A DNA stretch of 64,000 nucleotides from Leisingera caerulea DSM 24564 (GCF_000473325.1 NZ_KI421513.1:1807217-1871216); one strand, 5' to 3'; counted from the first letter of the stretch, positions 24,398 through 33,931 are shown. Translations and numbers: made by a program. Notes: generated by a model from the letters alone, not told the origin.

Positions 24398-25114
24398 ATG
24401 CACAATATTGTTGTCAGCGGCGGGTCCGGGGCGATCGGGTCGGCCTTTGTTGACGAACTGGTCCGAAAATACCCGCACGCCCGCATCCACAGCCTGTCCC
24501 GCAGCCCGGACACCCGCGTTCCGGAGGGCGTGCAGTGGCTGCAGGTGGATTATCTGGATGAGGACAGCCTGCACGCCGCGGCGGAACAGGTCGCCAAGGA
24601 GGGCGCGGTTGATCTGATGATCGTGGCGGGAGGAATTCTGCATCAGGGGGATATGATGCCGGAGAAGTCCCTGAGAGACCTCAGCGCCGAGAAGCTGCTG
24701 GCGCTCTTTTCCGCAAATACGGTTGCCCCGGCCCTGACTGCAAAGCACTTCCTGCCTTTGCTGCCGCGTGACCGGCGGGGCGTGTTCGCGGCCCTGTCCG
24801 CACGGGTTGGCAGCATCTCCGACAACCATTTGGGCGGCTGGTACTCCTACCGGGCGTCCAAAGCTGCCCTGAACATGTTCATCCGCACTGCCGCGATAGA
24901 AATCCGCCGCCGCAACCCGCAGGCCATTGCCGCCGGGCTGCATCCCGGAACGGTGGAAAGCGGCCTGTCCCAGCCGTTCCTGCGGAACGTCGCCCCGGAC
25001 AAGCGCTTCCCGCCGCAGTATGCGGTGTCCCGGATGATGGACGTGATCGCCACCCTGACACCCGCCGACAGCGGCCAGTGTTATGCCTGGGACGGCAGCC
25101 TGATCGACCCCTGA
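24398..25114 (+). CDS. Short-chain dehydrogenase/reductase, probable RpoE regulon member
   Basis: A 238-residue SDR with cofactor motif GGSGAIGSAFVDELV at residues 8-22, a catalytic Ser region (FAALSARVGSI), and active-site YSYRASKAALN. AGGAAAG precedes the ATG. It is divergent from rpoE and carries its own RpoE-type promoter, so a role in the singlet-oxygen response is likely. It resembles the csgA/carbonyl reductase-like SDRs; the substrate is unknown. Confidence 0.85.
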   Translation: MHNIVVSGGSGAIGSAFVDELVRKYPHARIHSLSRSPDTRVPEGVQWLQVDYLDEDSLHAAAEQVAKEGAVDLMIVAGGILHQGDMMPEKSLRDLSAEKLLALFSANTVAPALTAKHFLPLLPRDRRGVFAALSARVGSISDNHLGGWYSYRASKAALNMFIRTAAIEIRRRNPQAIAAGLHPGTVESGLSQPFLRNVAPDKRFPPQYAVSRMMDVIATLTPADSGQCYAWDGSLIDP

Positions 25115-25500
25115 TCCGCCGCAAGCGCCACAGCCGCGCCGCGGTCCGGAAAGGCCTGTTCCATGGCCTGGAACGGGGCGTGCGCTGTCAGCCCGGCCGT
25201 CAATTCGTGAAAGCTGCGCCCAAATTTCTGGCACGTAAACGCCCTCCGCCTGGCCATATGCGGCATGCGCTGGCGCAAATGCGCACTCTGGGTAAAAAAC
25301 ATTTCCGGAAAATAAAAAATGTCTTTGTGATGCGCCTTCTTCCCCGCATCATTCCGGTGAGACCAGATGAGTCCGCACGCCGGCTCTTATCTGGTGCGCT
25401 TGACACCGGCATGCCCCGTCTGACGCGGCTGCGCACGCCGGAAGAAAAACCGAGGCAACATACTCGGCAAAAATGGCAATGAACCGGGAGGATAATTCAA
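25115..25500. other. 386-base intergenic region before the Amt-like gene
   Basis: No convincing gene was found here. Frames on both strands are open for up to about 130 codons but are Arg/Pro-rich, lack ribosome-binding sites and overlap each other. A TTGACA lies at 25400-25405 without a matching -10. A strong ribosome-binding site (GGGAGGA, 25485-25491) belongs to the next gene. The length suggests a regulated promoter, but no sigma-54 -24/-12 element was seen. Confidence 0.5.
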
Positions 25501-26874
25501 ATGTCATTGGACGTGAGCACAATATTTGCTCAGCAAGTCACACTGAACTCGCTGGTGCAGAACATTCTGTACGCATCGGGGATCGTCGGGGCAATCCTGG
25601 TGGTTGTCGGGCTTCTGCTGATCGACGCAGGCACCGCGCGCCGCAGGAACCTGTTCAACTCGACCATCGAAAAGACGCTCGGCTTCTTCCTGGGGTTTGC
25701 CACCTACTATGTCATCGGGTTCGGCCTGTGGGCCGGGCAGTATTACATCATGGAAGGTGCGACCATGATGGATTCCATCAATGACTGGTGGCTGGGCGGC
25801 GCCATGACCAACGCTATGGCGCATCACACCGATCCGGGGATCTTCCCCGGTCTGAACACCTTTCAGATCTTCATCTTTTTCCTTGCGGTGTTTGCCGGGA
25901 TCATCAACATCCTGCTGCACTTCGCGGTGTCGGAGCGGATGAAGGCCCCGGCCTATTTCATCACCTGCATCGTGGCCGCGGTTGTGTCCTCAGCGCTGAG
26001 CTGGGCGACCTGGGGCTCGGTCGGGCCGCTGACCAATGCCGGTTTCCACGACTTCTTTGGCGTTGGTTTCGTGTACCTGTTCCCTGCCGGCATGGCGCTG
26101 GTGTTCACGCCGAAACTGGGCGCACGCCCGGGCATGATGGAACCGCACCCGCGGATCTCGGCCTATCTGGCGCCCAGCATCGGTCTGTGCGCACCGGGCC
26201 TGCTGCTGATCTTTGCGGGCCTGCCGATGGTGATCCTGTCCTGCCTGTTCTTCTTTGACCCCGAGGCGCTGGCAGTCAGCGTCACCATGGCCGACACCAG
26301 CGTCGGCATCGCGATCAACAACTACGCCATGGTCTGGGCCGGCGGCGCGGTCACCGGCCTGCTGATTGCCTATTCAACGGGCAAATACGCCTATACCCTG
26401 CTTGGCCCGCTGGCTGGCTATGTCGCAGGGGCATCGGGCTTTGATGTCTACCTGCCCTGGCAGGCCTTCATCATCGGCCTCGCAGCGCCCTTCGTGGCCT
26501 ACGCCGTCTATGAGTTCACGCTTAAGCGCGGCATCGACGAGCATAAGCTGTTCCCGCTGTTCCTGGGCTCCGGCGTCTTTGGCATGGTCATGCTGGGGCT
26601 GTTCAAGGCCGGCACCCCGCGCGGCGGCTACTTCGGGATCGAGGAAGGCGCCTATGCGTTCCAGCACGGGGAAATCTCGCTGATGATGCAGCTGGCGGGC
26701 ACCGCCGTCTGCATCGGCACCGGGGTGGTCACGGCGCTGGTCCTGTCTTTCATCCTGGAGCGGACCGTGGGGCTGCGGGTGCATGAGGATGACCAGATCG
26801 AGGGCCTGGACGGCAAGATTTGGGATCTGGAGCCCGACGTGCTCACCCATGCGGACAGCGCCCAGAACGCCTGA
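25501..26874 (+). CDS. Ammonium-transporter (Amt/Mep/Rh) fold protein lacking the pore histidines
   Basis: A 457-residue membrane protein with about 11 hydrophobic helices. The C-terminus (ERTVGLRVHEDDQIEGLDGKIWD) is the typical Amt C-terminal region that contacts the pore and GlnK, and the GK..LLGPLAGYVAGASGF..PWQAFIIGLAAPFVAY segment aligns with AmtB. The twin-His motifs are altered: the DFAGGxVVH region reads DFFGVGFVYLFPA (Tyr for the first His), and the VFGVHG region reads LFPLFLGSG (Leu or Phe for the second His). It is thus a divergent paralogue that may carry another substrate or act as a sensor. There is no glnK beside it. GGGAGGA precedes the ATG. Confidence 0.75.
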   Translation: MSLDVSTIFAQQVTLNSLVQNILYASGIVGAILVVVGLLLIDAGTARRRNLFNSTIEKTLGFFLGFATYYVIGFGLWAGQYYIMEGATMMDSINDWWLGGAMTNAMAHHTDPGIFPGLNTFQIFIFFLAVFAGIINILLHFAVSERMKAPAYFITCIVAAVVSSALSWATWGSVGPLTNAGFHDFFGVGFVYLFPAGMALVFTPKLGARPGMMEPHPRISAYLAPSIGLCAPGLLLIFAGLPMVILSCLFFFDPEALAVSVTMADTSVGIAINNYAMVWAGGAVTGLLIAYSTGKYAYTLLGPLAGYVAGASGFDVYLPWQAFIIGLAAPFVAYAVYEFTLKRGIDEHKLFPLFLGSGVFGMVMLGLFKAGTPRGGYFGIEEGAYAFQHGEISLMMQLAGTAVCIGTGVVTALVLSFILERTVGLRVHEDDQIEGLDGKIWDLEPDVLTHADSAQNA

Positions 26875-26890
26875 TCCCGCCTGCAACCGC

Positions 26891-26920
26891 AAAGGCTCCG
26901 GCATCTGCCGGGGCCTTTTT
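26891..26920 (+). terminator. Rho-independent terminator after the Amt-like gene
   Basis: AAGGCTCCGGC pairs with GCCGGGGCCTT around ATCT and is followed by a T run. It lies between converging genes. Confidence 0.8.
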
Positions 26921-26947
26921 CACGGCCGGATCAGGTCGCGCCGGGCA

Positions 26948-27652
26948 TCACAGGTGCGTCGTCAGCTTGTACCCCGGCGCAAAGTACAGTTTGGCCAGCG
27001 TGACCGGGCTGCCGCGCAGCCAGGTGATCCGTTCCGCGGTGAACACCGGGTCGCCGGCGGGCGCATCCAGAAACTCCGCCACTGCCTGATCCGCCTTGGT
27101 CGCCATGAAACTCAGTTCCAGATTGGTGAACGGCACTTTCTGCACCAGCCAATCATTCGGCCCCGACTGCGAGAAATCCGCCTCCAGGATCTCCGGCACG
27201 CTGTCCGGGATCACCCAGCGGACTTCGTACTGAAAGGGCGCATTGTCCGCATAATGCATGCATCTGATATGCAGCACTTCCTGGCCTTGGGGCAGGTCGA
27301 GCCTGGCGGACAGCCAGTCCGGCGCCGCCTTCACGCTGCGCTCGACCAGGGAATACCGGTAGCCCGCGCCGGTCCCGGCAATCTCATCCCGGACCAGGGG
27401 GATTGAGAACTGCGCCTTGCGCACCGGAGAGTTCAGCACCCGTGTGCCCGCCTTGCGCTTGCGCTCCAAAAAGCCTTCCTCGGCCAGCTCCCGCAGCGCC
27501 CGGTTCACGGTGGTGCGGGTGCTGGAAAATTCCTCCGCCAGGTCGGTCTCGCTCGGCAGCAGGCTGTCGGGCGCCCAGATCCGGTTCTGGATGCGGTCAA
27601 GAACGACCTGCTTGATATCCCGGTAGCTCATGTTCCGGCGCGGTGCTGCCAT
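26948..27652 (-). CDS. GntR-family transcriptional regulator, HutC subfamily
   Basis: A 234-residue regulator with an N-terminal winged helix (YRDIKQVVLDRIQNRIWAPDSLLPSETDLAEEFSSTRTTVNRALREL) and a C-terminal UTRA ligand-binding domain from about residue 85. The ATG at 27652 is favoured over a TTG four codons upstream, since GAGAGG precedes it. HutC usually represses histidine degradation, but no hut gene is in this window, so the ligand and target are unknown. It may control the divergent DNA or act elsewhere. Confidence 0.82.
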   Translation of the reverse strand: MAAPRRNMSYRDIKQVVLDRIQNRIWAPDSLLPSETDLAEEFSSTRTTVNRALRELAEEGFLERKRKAGTRVLNSPVRKAQFSIPLVRDEIAGTGAGYRYSLVERSVKAAPDWLSARLDLPQGQEVLHIRCMHYADNAPFQYEVRWVIPDSVPEILEADFSQSGPNDWLVQKVPFTNLELSFMATKADQAVAEFLDAPAGDPVFTAERITWLRGSPVTLAKLYFAPGYKLTTHL

Positions 27653-27781
27653 GGTGCCTCTCAAGGGTCATAAGGAAATTTAACGCCTATAAGAATACAC
27701 ATAATCCGCGGGCAGGAAAGCGGCATCCGGTCCCGGCGGCTTTGATACCGGGGGCCGGGCGGCGTGCTAGGCGTCAGCCGC

Positions 27782-28651
27782 TCAGAACCACTGCCCGGGT
27801 TCCATCAGCCCCAGATCCAGCAGCTGGCGCGAGTGCCACTCGAAAGGCGCGGAATTGTGCCAGCGGAAGGTTTGGATGTCGAAGGTGGAGCCCGGGTTGC
27901 GCTTCAGCGCCTTGGCGGTGCGGAAGGAGCAGACGGCGGCGGTCAGGTTATGATGCCAGGGGCAGGCATAGGTGTTGTATTCCTGATCGTTGAACGTGTG
28001 ATCCGGCTGCAGCTTCAACCCCGGCTTGGCGCGGAACAGCGAGATCCGGTCGATCTTGCGGCTGGCCGGGGGGATATGCTCCTCGAACCGCCAGCGCACG
28101 CCGCCGAAAAAGTCCAGCTGCCGCTCGCGCGGGGCGCCGGTTGCCGGGTCCTTGCGCGCCTGGGCATAATAGCCGGACTTGTCCAGATAGGTATCGTCCA
28201 GCGACACCGCGCCGGGGCAGGCGTCCAGATCGCCCGCATACAGGTCAATCACATAGCTGAGCATCGCATCGCGCCGCTCCTCTGTGTGAAAGGCCAGCAT
28301 CTCGCCGATGCTGCGGGTCTCGCAGAACGGGTAGAACAGGTATTCCGCATTGTAGCAGTAATAGAGCCAGCAGCCCGGCTGCGCCGCCGCAATGGCTGCG
28401 TTGACGGCGGCGGTCACCGCGCCCTCCGGCCCGCAGTCGAACGGCACCCGGTGCACCTTGGCGCGCACATCCTGCGGCAGGTCGAAGGCATCGGGCATCA
28501 GCGCCGCAACCGCTGTGAAGCCGCATTGCAGGTGATGGCGCAGGGTGGTGGCAATCTCTACCTCATCCTCGATGAAGACCAGCGCAACCGGGCCTTTAGC
28601 CAGCAGCACCTTGCCCTGCTTCAGGAAATCCTCCAGCGAAGAATGCATCAT
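27782..28651 (-). CDS. Glycosyltransferase family 2-like hypothetical protein
   Basis: A 289-residue cytoplasmic protein. The N-terminal alpha/beta half ([34 protein letters not shown], then [41 protein letters not shown]) looks like the nucleotide-sugar-binding domain of a family 2 glycosyltransferase that has lost a clear DxD. The C-terminal half with [17 protein letters not shown] and [17 protein letters not shown] is conserved in Rhodobacterales proteins of unknown role. It is divergent from miaB. Function is uncertain. Confidence 0.6.
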   Translation of the reverse strand: MMHSSLEDFLKQGKVLLAKGPVALVFIEDEVEIATTLRHHLQCGFTAVAALMPDAFDLPQDVRAKVHRVPFDCGPEGAVTAAVNAAIAAAQPGCWLYYCYNAEYLFYPFCETRSIGEMLAFHTEERRDAMLSYVIDLYAGDLDACPGAVSLDDTYLDKSGYYAQARKDPATGAPRERQLDFFGGVRWRFEEHIPPASRKIDRISLFRAKPGLKLQPDHTFNDQEYNTYACPWHHNLTAAVCSFRTAKALKRNPGSTFDIQTFRWHNSAPFEWHSRQLLDLGLMEPGQWF

Positions 28652-28777
28652 GCCCGTCTGCCCCTGCCTTTCTGGCCTTTGCGGCCAAAATCGGGTAATT
28701 CCCGCGTCATTGCAAGCGGCGGCATTTGCCTGTATGGCAGGCCGCTGACCCCGGATCAGGCTAAAAGGCTGAGACTC

Positions 28778-30100
28778 ATGAGCGCCCCGAAAAAGCTGTT
28801 TATCAAGACCTATGGCTGTCAGATGAATGTCTACGACAGCGAACGCATGGCCGAAGCGCTGGGCGGCGAGGGCTATGTCGAGACCAAGTCGGCCGATGAT
28901 GCCGACATGATCCTTCTGAACACCTGCCATATCCGGGAAAAGGCGGCGGAGAAGGTCTATTCCGAACTGGGCCGCTTCAAGGGGCTGAAAGCTGAGAAGC
29001 CGGATCTCAAGATCGGCGTCGCGGGCTGCGTCGCCCAGGCCGAGGGCGAGGAGATCATGCGCCGCCAGCCGCTGGTCGATCTGGTGGTCGGCCCGCAAAG
29101 CTATCACCGCCTGCCGGAGATGGAAGCCAAGGCGCGCGAGGGGGAGAAGGTGCTGGACACCGATTTCCCCGAGGAAGACAAGTTCGAGAAACTGAAAAAC
29201 CGCCCCAAGGCCAAACGCGGCCCGACCGCGTTCCTGACCGTGCAGGAAGGCTGCGACAAGTTCTGCGCTTTCTGCGTGGTGCCCTATACCCGCGGTGCCG
29301 AGGTTTCGCGCCCGGCGGACCGCATCCTGCGCGAGGCACAGGACCTGGTGGAACGCGGCGTGCGCGAGATCACCCTGTTGGGGCAGAATGTGAATGCCTA
29401 CCACGGCGCTGGTCCCAACGGCGACCTGACCCTGGCGCAGCTCATTTGGGAGCTGGACAAGATCGACGGGCTGGAGCGCATCCGCTTTACCACTTCGCAC
29501 CCCAACGACATGCAGGACGACCTGATCGAGGCGCATGGCACCTGTGCCAAGCTGATGCCCTATCTGCACCTGCCGGTGCAGGCGGGCTCCGACAAGATCC
29601 TCAAGCGGATGAACCGCGCACACACCGCCGAAAGCTATATCCGCCTGATCGAGCGCATCCGTGCGGCGCGGCCCGACATCCTGATTTCCGGCGATTTCAT
29701 AGTCGGCTTCCCGGAAGAGACCGAGGAGGACTTCCAAGCCACCATGGATCTGGTGGAAGAGGTCAAATACGGCACCGCCTATTCCTTCAAATACTCCACC
29801 CGCCCCGGCACCCCGGCAGCAGAGCGCGCGCAGGTCGACCCCGCCGCGGCGGACGACCGGCTGCAGCGGCTGCAGGCTCTGCTGACCAAACAGCAGCGCG
29901 AGGTGCAGGACAGCATGGTCGGCCGCGAGGTTGGCGTGCTGTTTGAGAAAACCGGCCGCCTGCCGGGCCAGATGGTGGGCAAGTCCGACTACCTCCACGC
30001 CGTCCACGTCGCCGATTGCAGCCGCGAGGTTGGAGAGCTGGCGCGGGTGCGGATTGTCTCCTCGGGCGCAAACTCCCTGGCGGGCGAGCTGATCGGCTAA
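28778..30100 (+). CDS. miaB: tRNA-2-methylthio-N6-dimethylallyladenosine synthase MiaB
   Basis: A radical-SAM methylthiotransferase that modifies A37 of tRNAs reading UNN codons. The UPF0004 domain has the cluster cysteines Cys14, Cys50 and Cys84; the radical-SAM motif is Cys159, Cys163 and Cys166 (CDKFCAFC), and a C-terminal TRAM domain begins near residue 375. The 440-residue product starts [17 protein letters not shown], typical for the family. The ATG at 28778 is chosen because the open frame upstream overlaps the divergent gene. Confidence 0.96.
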   Translation: MSAPKKLFIKTYGCQMNVYDSERMAEALGGEGYVETKSADDADMILLNTCHIREKAAEKVYSELGRFKGLKAEKPDLKIGVAGCVAQAEGEEIMRRQPLVDLVVGPQSYHRLPEMEAKAREGEKVLDTDFPEEDKFEKLKNRPKAKRGPTAFLTVQEGCDKFCAFCVVPYTRGAEVSRPADRILREAQDLVERGVREITLLGQNVNAYHGAGPNGDLTLAQLIWELDKIDGLERIRFTTSHPNDMQDDLIEAHGTCAKLMPYLHLPVQAGSDKILKRMNRAHTAESYIRLIERIRAARPDILISGDFIVGFPEETEEDFQATMDLVEEVKYGTAYSFKYSTRPGTPAAERAQVDPAAADDRLQRLQALLTKQQREVQDSMVGREVGVLFEKTGRLPGQMVGKSDYLHAVHVADCSREVGELARVRIVSSGANSLAGELIG

Positions 30101-30130
30101 GGCCGCTAGCACAACAGCGAATCTTTTGTG

Positions 30131-30153
30131 GCGGGCCGGTTTTGAAGGCCCGC
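30131..30153. terminator. Hairpin downstream of miaB
   Basis: GCGGGCC and GGCCCGC form a perfect seven-base stem around GGTTTTGAA, 30 bases after miaB. There is no T tract directly after it, so it may work only with Rho or act as a 3' end stabiliser. Confidence 0.4.
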
Positions 30154-30377
30154 CGCGGCCCTCCTGGCGCGGGCCGGGCGAATCCCTATTGCACGTCCTC
30201 CGGCAACAATCCTCTCCGCGCGCGTTCAGTGTCCGTGGCGCACAATCAACGCGCGTCAAAAAAAGAGAAATTTAACAGGTACACCGTATCAATTTCAGAT
30301 AGTTCTGCTGCCATGCCTGAGCGGTGGGCACCAATGCGGCTAACACCCTGGGAAACTTAGGTGAAGGAAATCTGGTT

Positions 30378-30956
30378 GTGTCGAAAATCAATTTGAACAA
30401 GGTGATCGCGCTGGCTGCCGCTGCCACGGCCGCGCTCAGCATCGCCGCCGCGCCTGCCAGCGCGCAATCCCAGCAGCGGACAATAAAGGGCGAACGCTAC
30501 GTGCCCACCATCTGGGTCGACCCGGACGGCTGCGAGCATTGGGTGATGGACGATGGCGCCGAGGGCTTCATGACGCCGCATGTCACCCCGGACGGCAAAC
30601 CGGTCTGCCGCCGCGGCAGCATCTGCGGCGTGATGCCGACCGACCAGTTCTTCGCCACCAACAAGCATCACATCAATGCCGCAGGCCGCAAGCGCCTGGC
30701 CGAATTCTTCCGGCAGGCCAAGTCCAACGGTGCGCGGTCATTTGTGATCGCCGGCCATACCGACAGCCGCGCCTCGGACGAATACAACATCCGCCTGTCG
30801 CAGCGCCGCGCCAATGCGGTGGCACAGGTGGCGCGCTCTGCGGGCGCACGGGTCAACGACATCCGCGCCTACGGCGAGCGCGAGCCGCAGGTGCCCAACA
30901 CCAGCGCCGCCAACATGGCAAAGAACCGCCGTGTCGAAATCTATTGCCTGCGCTGA
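30378..30956 (+). CDS. OmpA-family periplasmic peptidoglycan-binding protein
   Basis: A 192-residue exported protein. The start is GTG at 30378, with AAGGAAA eight bases upstream; a signal peptide (VIALAAAATAALSIAAAPASAQ) follows. Residues 35-75 form a small module, WVDPDGCEHWVMDDG...TPDGKPVC, that recurs in the next gene. Residues 80-192 are an OmpA-like domain with FVIAGHTDSRASDEYNIRLSQRRANAV, which binds diaminopimelate in peptidoglycan. It probably tethers the envelope. The next gene starts 13 bases downstream. Confidence 0.85.
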   Translation: MSKINLNKVIALAAAATAALSIAAAPASAQSQQRTIKGERYVPTIWVDPDGCEHWVMDDGAEGFMTPHVTPDGKPVCRRGSICGVMPTDQFFATNKHHINAAGRKRLAEFFRQAKSNGARSFVIAGHTDSRASDEYNIRLSQRRANAVAQVARSAGARVNDIRAYGEREPQVPNTSAANMAKNRRVEIYCLR

Positions 30957-30969
30957 GGAGAGAGTGACG

Positions 30970-31275
30970 ATGACAGCAGTAAAAACGGCCATCCTCCTTG
31001 CCGCCGCCGCAGCAGTTTCAGCCTGTGCTACGGGCTCCGACAAAGGCACCGACGGGCATTTCGGCGATGGCAGCTCCGAGACCCTGTCCAACATGACCGC
31101 AGGCATCTGGGTTGATCCCAATGGCTGCGAGCATTGGATCATTGATGATGGCCTGGAAGGGTATGCCGACCTGCGCCGCACGCCCGATGGCAAGCCGGTC
31201 TGCAACAGCAACCTGCCGCGCAATGTGGCAACCGGGCCGTTCAAAAACGGCTCGACCCTATGGGATCCGATCTGA
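30970..31275 (+). CDS. Small lipoprotein sharing a Cys module with the preceding OmpA-family gene
   Basis: A 101-residue lipoprotein: signal peptide MTAVKTAILLAAAAAVSAC with the lipobox Cys at residue 19. Residues 45-78 (GIWVDPNGCEHWIIDDGLEGY...RTPDGKPVC) repeat the module of the upstream OmpA-family protein, including the two cysteines, suggesting a disulfide-closed mini-domain. GAGGAGAGAG precedes the ATG at 30970. The two genes form an operon, so the proteins probably work together at the outer membrane or peptidoglycan. The function is not known. Confidence 0.75.
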   Translation: MTAVKTAILLAAAAAVSACATGSDKGTDGHFGDGSSETLSNMTAGIWVDPNGCEHWIIDDGLEGYADLRRTPDGKPVCNSNLPRNVATGPFKNGSTLWDPI

Positions 31276-31418
31276 CCGCGGCAGACATGCGCCGCCTGCA
31301 GCCGTCCCTCCCGGGGCGGCTGTTTTGTTTCAATTGAGTGAATTTCCGCTGCTCATGCTTGCGCAAACGGAACAGGGGCGGCAAACTGGAGGGGCAACGC
31401 CAGATTGAGGAGATCAGC

Positions 31419-32429
31419 TTGGCCATCGGTGCCCTGAATGACGCGCAAAACCAGACCGCAACCCATGAAGTGCTTCTGGAATTCCCCGACAACCGCTTGC
31501 TGATCGACCTGTGCGGCGAATATGACCGCAACCTGGCTGACATCGAACAAAAACTGGGCGTGCAGATCGTCCGCCGCGGCAACCAGCTGTCGGTGATGGG
31601 CGAAGATTCGGCCCGCGAACAGGCGGCCGGCGTGCTGACCGCCCTTTACGACCGGCTGGAAACCGGCCGCAGCGTCGAAAGCGGCGACATCGACCGCGAA
31701 TTGCGCATGGGCCAGGAGGCTGACGAGGCCGAACCCGACGGCCAGCTGCAGATGTTCCGCGGCGGCCGGGTGGAGATCAAGACCCGCAAGAAACTGGTGG
31801 AGCCGCGCACCGAGGCGCAGAAGGCCTATGTGCATTCGCTGTTCGAAAACGAACTGGCCTTCGGCATCGGCCCGGCCGGCACCGGCAAGACCTATCTGGC
31901 GGTGGCGGTGGGTGTGTCCATGTTCATCACCGGCCATGTCGACCGCATCATCCTGTCCCGCCCGGCGGTGGAGGCGGGCGAGAAGCTCGGCTATCTGCCC
32001 GGCGACATGAAGGACAAGGTCGATCCCTACATGCAGCCACTCTACGACGCGCTGAACGACTTTCTGCCGGGCAAGCAACTCGCCAAGCTGATTGAGGAAA
32101 AGCGCATCGAGATTGCGCCGCTCGCCTTCATGCGCGGCCGCACGCTCTCCAACGCCTTTGTGGTGCTGGACGAGGCGCAGAACGCCACCACAATGCAGAT
32201 GAAGATGTTCCTCACCCGCCTGGGCGAGGGCTCGCGCATGGTGATCACCGGCGACCGCAGCCAGGTCGACCTGCCGCGGGGCGTGCAGTCCGGGCTGGCC
32301 GACGCGGAGCGGCTGCTGAAATCCATCCCCAAGATCAGCTTCAACTACTTCACGGCCCGCGACGTGGTGCGCCACCCCCTTGTGGCGGCCATCATTGAGG
32401 CCTATGACGCAGACGCTATGCCGGCCTGA
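31419..32429 (+). CDS. phoH: PhoH-like ATPase
   Basis: A 336-residue PhoH-family P-loop ATPase linked to RNA metabolism. Walker A is GPAGTGKTYLA near residue 155, Walker B is AFVVLDEAQNAT near 250, and the ITGDRSQVDLP motif follows. TTG at 31419 is chosen as start because GAGGAG lies seven bases upstream and the protein then begins MAIGALNDAQNQ, as in Rhodobacterales relatives; the GTG at 31338 gives an implausible Arg/Cys-rich extension. The order phoH-ybeY-corC-lnt is the classical conserved cluster. Confidence 0.92.
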   Translation: MAIGALNDAQNQTATHEVLLEFPDNRLLIDLCGEYDRNLADIEQKLGVQIVRRGNQLSVMGEDSAREQAAGVLTALYDRLETGRSVESGDIDRELRMGQEADEAEPDGQLQMFRGGRVEIKTRKKLVEPRTEAQKAYVHSLFENELAFGIGPAGTGKTYLAVAVGVSMFITGHVDRIILSRPAVEAGEKLGYLPGDMKDKVDPYMQPLYDALNDFLPGKQLAKLIEEKRIEIAPLAFMRGRTLSNAFVVLDEAQNATTMQMKMFLTRLGEGSRMVITGDRSQVDLPRGVQSGLADAERLLKSIPKISFNYFTARDVVRHPLVAAIIEAYDADAMPA

Positions 32430-32496
32430 TCCCGCTTTCCATTTGCCTGAAGTACCCCGGGGGCGCGGGGCCGGCCCCCGCTTCCGGATGTGATCC

Positions 32497-33009
32497 ATGA
32501 CGCTCGACATTACCATCGAAGACAGCCGCTGGCAGGACGCCGGGCTTGCGGCGCTGGCCGAAGAGGCCGTTGCAGCCGTGCTGGCCCATTTCGCGCTGGA
32601 TCCGGAGATGTGCGAAATCTCGCTGCTGGCCTGCGATGACGCCGAAATCGCCGGGCTGAATGCCGAGTTCCGCGAAAAACCCGCACCGACCAACGTGCTG
32701 AGCTGGCCCGCTGAGGAGCGGGCCGCAGAGGAGGACGGCGGCACGCCGCTGCCGCCGGAGCCTGATTTCACTGGTGAAATCCCGCTGGGCGATATCGCCA
32801 TTTCCTATGGCACCTGCGCCCGCGAGGCCGCAGAGGCAGGCAAGCCGCTGGCCGACCATACCCGCCATCTGATTGTTCACGGAATGTTGCATCTTTTGGG
32901 CTATGATCACATTCGTGACCGCGATGCCGCATTAATGGAAGGGATTGAGGTGCTGATACTTGGCAAAATGGGGATTGCGAACCCATATATGACTGAGGAC
33001 GCCCCTTAG
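32497..33009 (+). CDS. ybeY: Endoribonuclease YbeY
   Basis: A single-strand-specific metalloendoribonuclease acting in 16S rRNA maturation and ribosome quality control. The 170-residue protein has the zinc motif HGMLHLLGYDH near residue 128-138 and the conserved SWPAEE-type loop after NVLS. It lies 67 bases after phoH and 22 bases before the corC-like gene. Confidence 0.94.
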   Translation: MTLDITIEDSRWQDAGLAALAEEAVAAVLAHFALDPEMCEISLLACDDAEIAGLNAEFREKPAPTNVLSWPAEERAAEEDGGTPLPPEPDFTGEIPLGDIAISYGTCAREAAEAGKPLADHTRHLIVHGMLHLLGYDHIRDRDAALMEGIEVLILGKMGIANPYMTEDAP

Positions 33010-33031
33010 GCGGGGCTTTTGGATAGGACAG

Positions 33032-33931
33032 ATGGGCGACATAGAAGGCAGTTCTAACGCGGCGCAGGGCGCGCTGCAGAACGTGAACGGCACGGCAGCA
33101 GAAGCGCCGGCCACTGAGAAAACCAGTTTCTGGGCACGGCTTTTCAGCGTGTTCAGCCCGGAGCCGCAGGCCGAAGACGAACCTGGCAGCGACCAGCCGG
33201 CCGCTGGTTCCGGGGCGCATGGCATGATCAACCTGCGCAGGCTGCGGGTGGAAGACGTCGCCATCCCCTCTGCCGAGATCGCTGCCGTGCCGGTCACCAT
33301 CGGCAAGGACGATCTGGTCGGCATCTTCCGGCAAAGCGGTTTTACCCGGATCCCGGTGTACGAGGGCACGCTGGACACGCCCCTGGGCTTTGTCCACCTC
33401 AAGGATTTTTCGCTCACCCACGGCTTCAATGGCGGCAGCTCGGACTTCGACCTGCCGCGGATGCTGCGGCCGCTGCTGTTTGTGCCGCCGTCGATGCCGA
33501 TCGGGGTGCTGCTGACCAAGATGCAGGCCGAACGCCGCCACATGGCGCTGGTGATCGACGAATACGGCGGCGTCGACGGGCTGGTGACCATCGAGGATCT
33601 GATCGAACAGGTGGTTGGCGAGATCGAAGATGAGCACGACGCCGATGAACTGCAGACCTGGTATCAGGAGAAGCCCGGCAGCTACATCGCCCTGGCCCGA
33701 ACGCCCCTGCCGGAATTCGAGAGCGAGATCGGTCAGTCGCTGACCAGCCATGACGCGGTCGATGAAGAGGAAATCGACACCCTGGGCGGTCTGGTCTTCA
33801 TGCTGTCGGGGCGGGTGCCTGCCCGCGGCGAGGTGATCGAACATCCCGAGGGCGCCGAGTTCGAGGTGATCGACGCCGACCCGCGCCGGATCAAACGGCT
33901 GCGCGTGCGGCTGCCGGACGCCGCCGCATGA
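33032..33931 (+). CDS. corC: CBS-domain transport-associated protein (CorC/hemolysin-like)
   Basis: A 299-residue soluble protein: acidic N-terminal region (to about residue 65), tandem CBS domains (residues 70-200; RVEDVAIPSAEIAAV, FTRIPVYEGTLD, HMALVIDEYGGVDGLVTIEDLIEQVVGEIEDEHD) and a CorC_HlyC domain at 215-299. Members are linked to magnesium and cobalt handling. It overlaps lnt by ATGA in the conserved cluster. Confidence 0.9.
   Translation: MGDIEGSSNAAQGALQNVNGTAAEAPATEKTSFWARLFSVFSPEPQAEDEPGSDQPAAGSGAHGMINLRRLRVEDVAIPSAEIAAVPVTIGKDDLVGIFRQSGFTRIPVYEGTLDTPLGFVHLKDFSLTHGFNGGSSDFDLPRMLRPLLFVPPSMPIGVLLTKMQAERRHMALVIDEYGGVDGLVTIEDLIEQVVGEIEDEHDADELQTWYQEKPGSYIALARTPLPEFESEIGQSLTSHDAVDEEEIDTLGGLVFMLSGRVPARGEVIEHPEGAEFEVIDADPRRIKRLRVRLPDAAA

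Noticed and set aside
24211..24513. Longer N-terminus for RpoE
   Set aside because: It would run through the predicted -35 and -10 elements. The ATG at 24210 has a ribosome-binding site and fits the family.
25081..25482. Small genes in the gap before the Amt-like gene
   Set aside because: Frames on both strands overlap, have no ribosome-binding site and show Arg/Pro-rich composition.
26948..27652. Histidine-utilisation repressor hutC by name
   Set aside because: The domain pattern fits HutC, but no hut gene is in the window, so the specific name was not used.
27764..28777. 338-codon N-terminal extension of miaB
   Set aside because: It is antisense to the glycosyltransferase-like gene and unlike any MiaB. 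The ATG at 28778 gives the normal N-terminus.
27782..30259. 825-codon minus-strand frame continuing the glycosyltransferase-like gene through miaB
   Set aside because: Only the last 289 codons resemble a protein; the rest is antisense to miaB. The ATG at 28651 is a sensible start.
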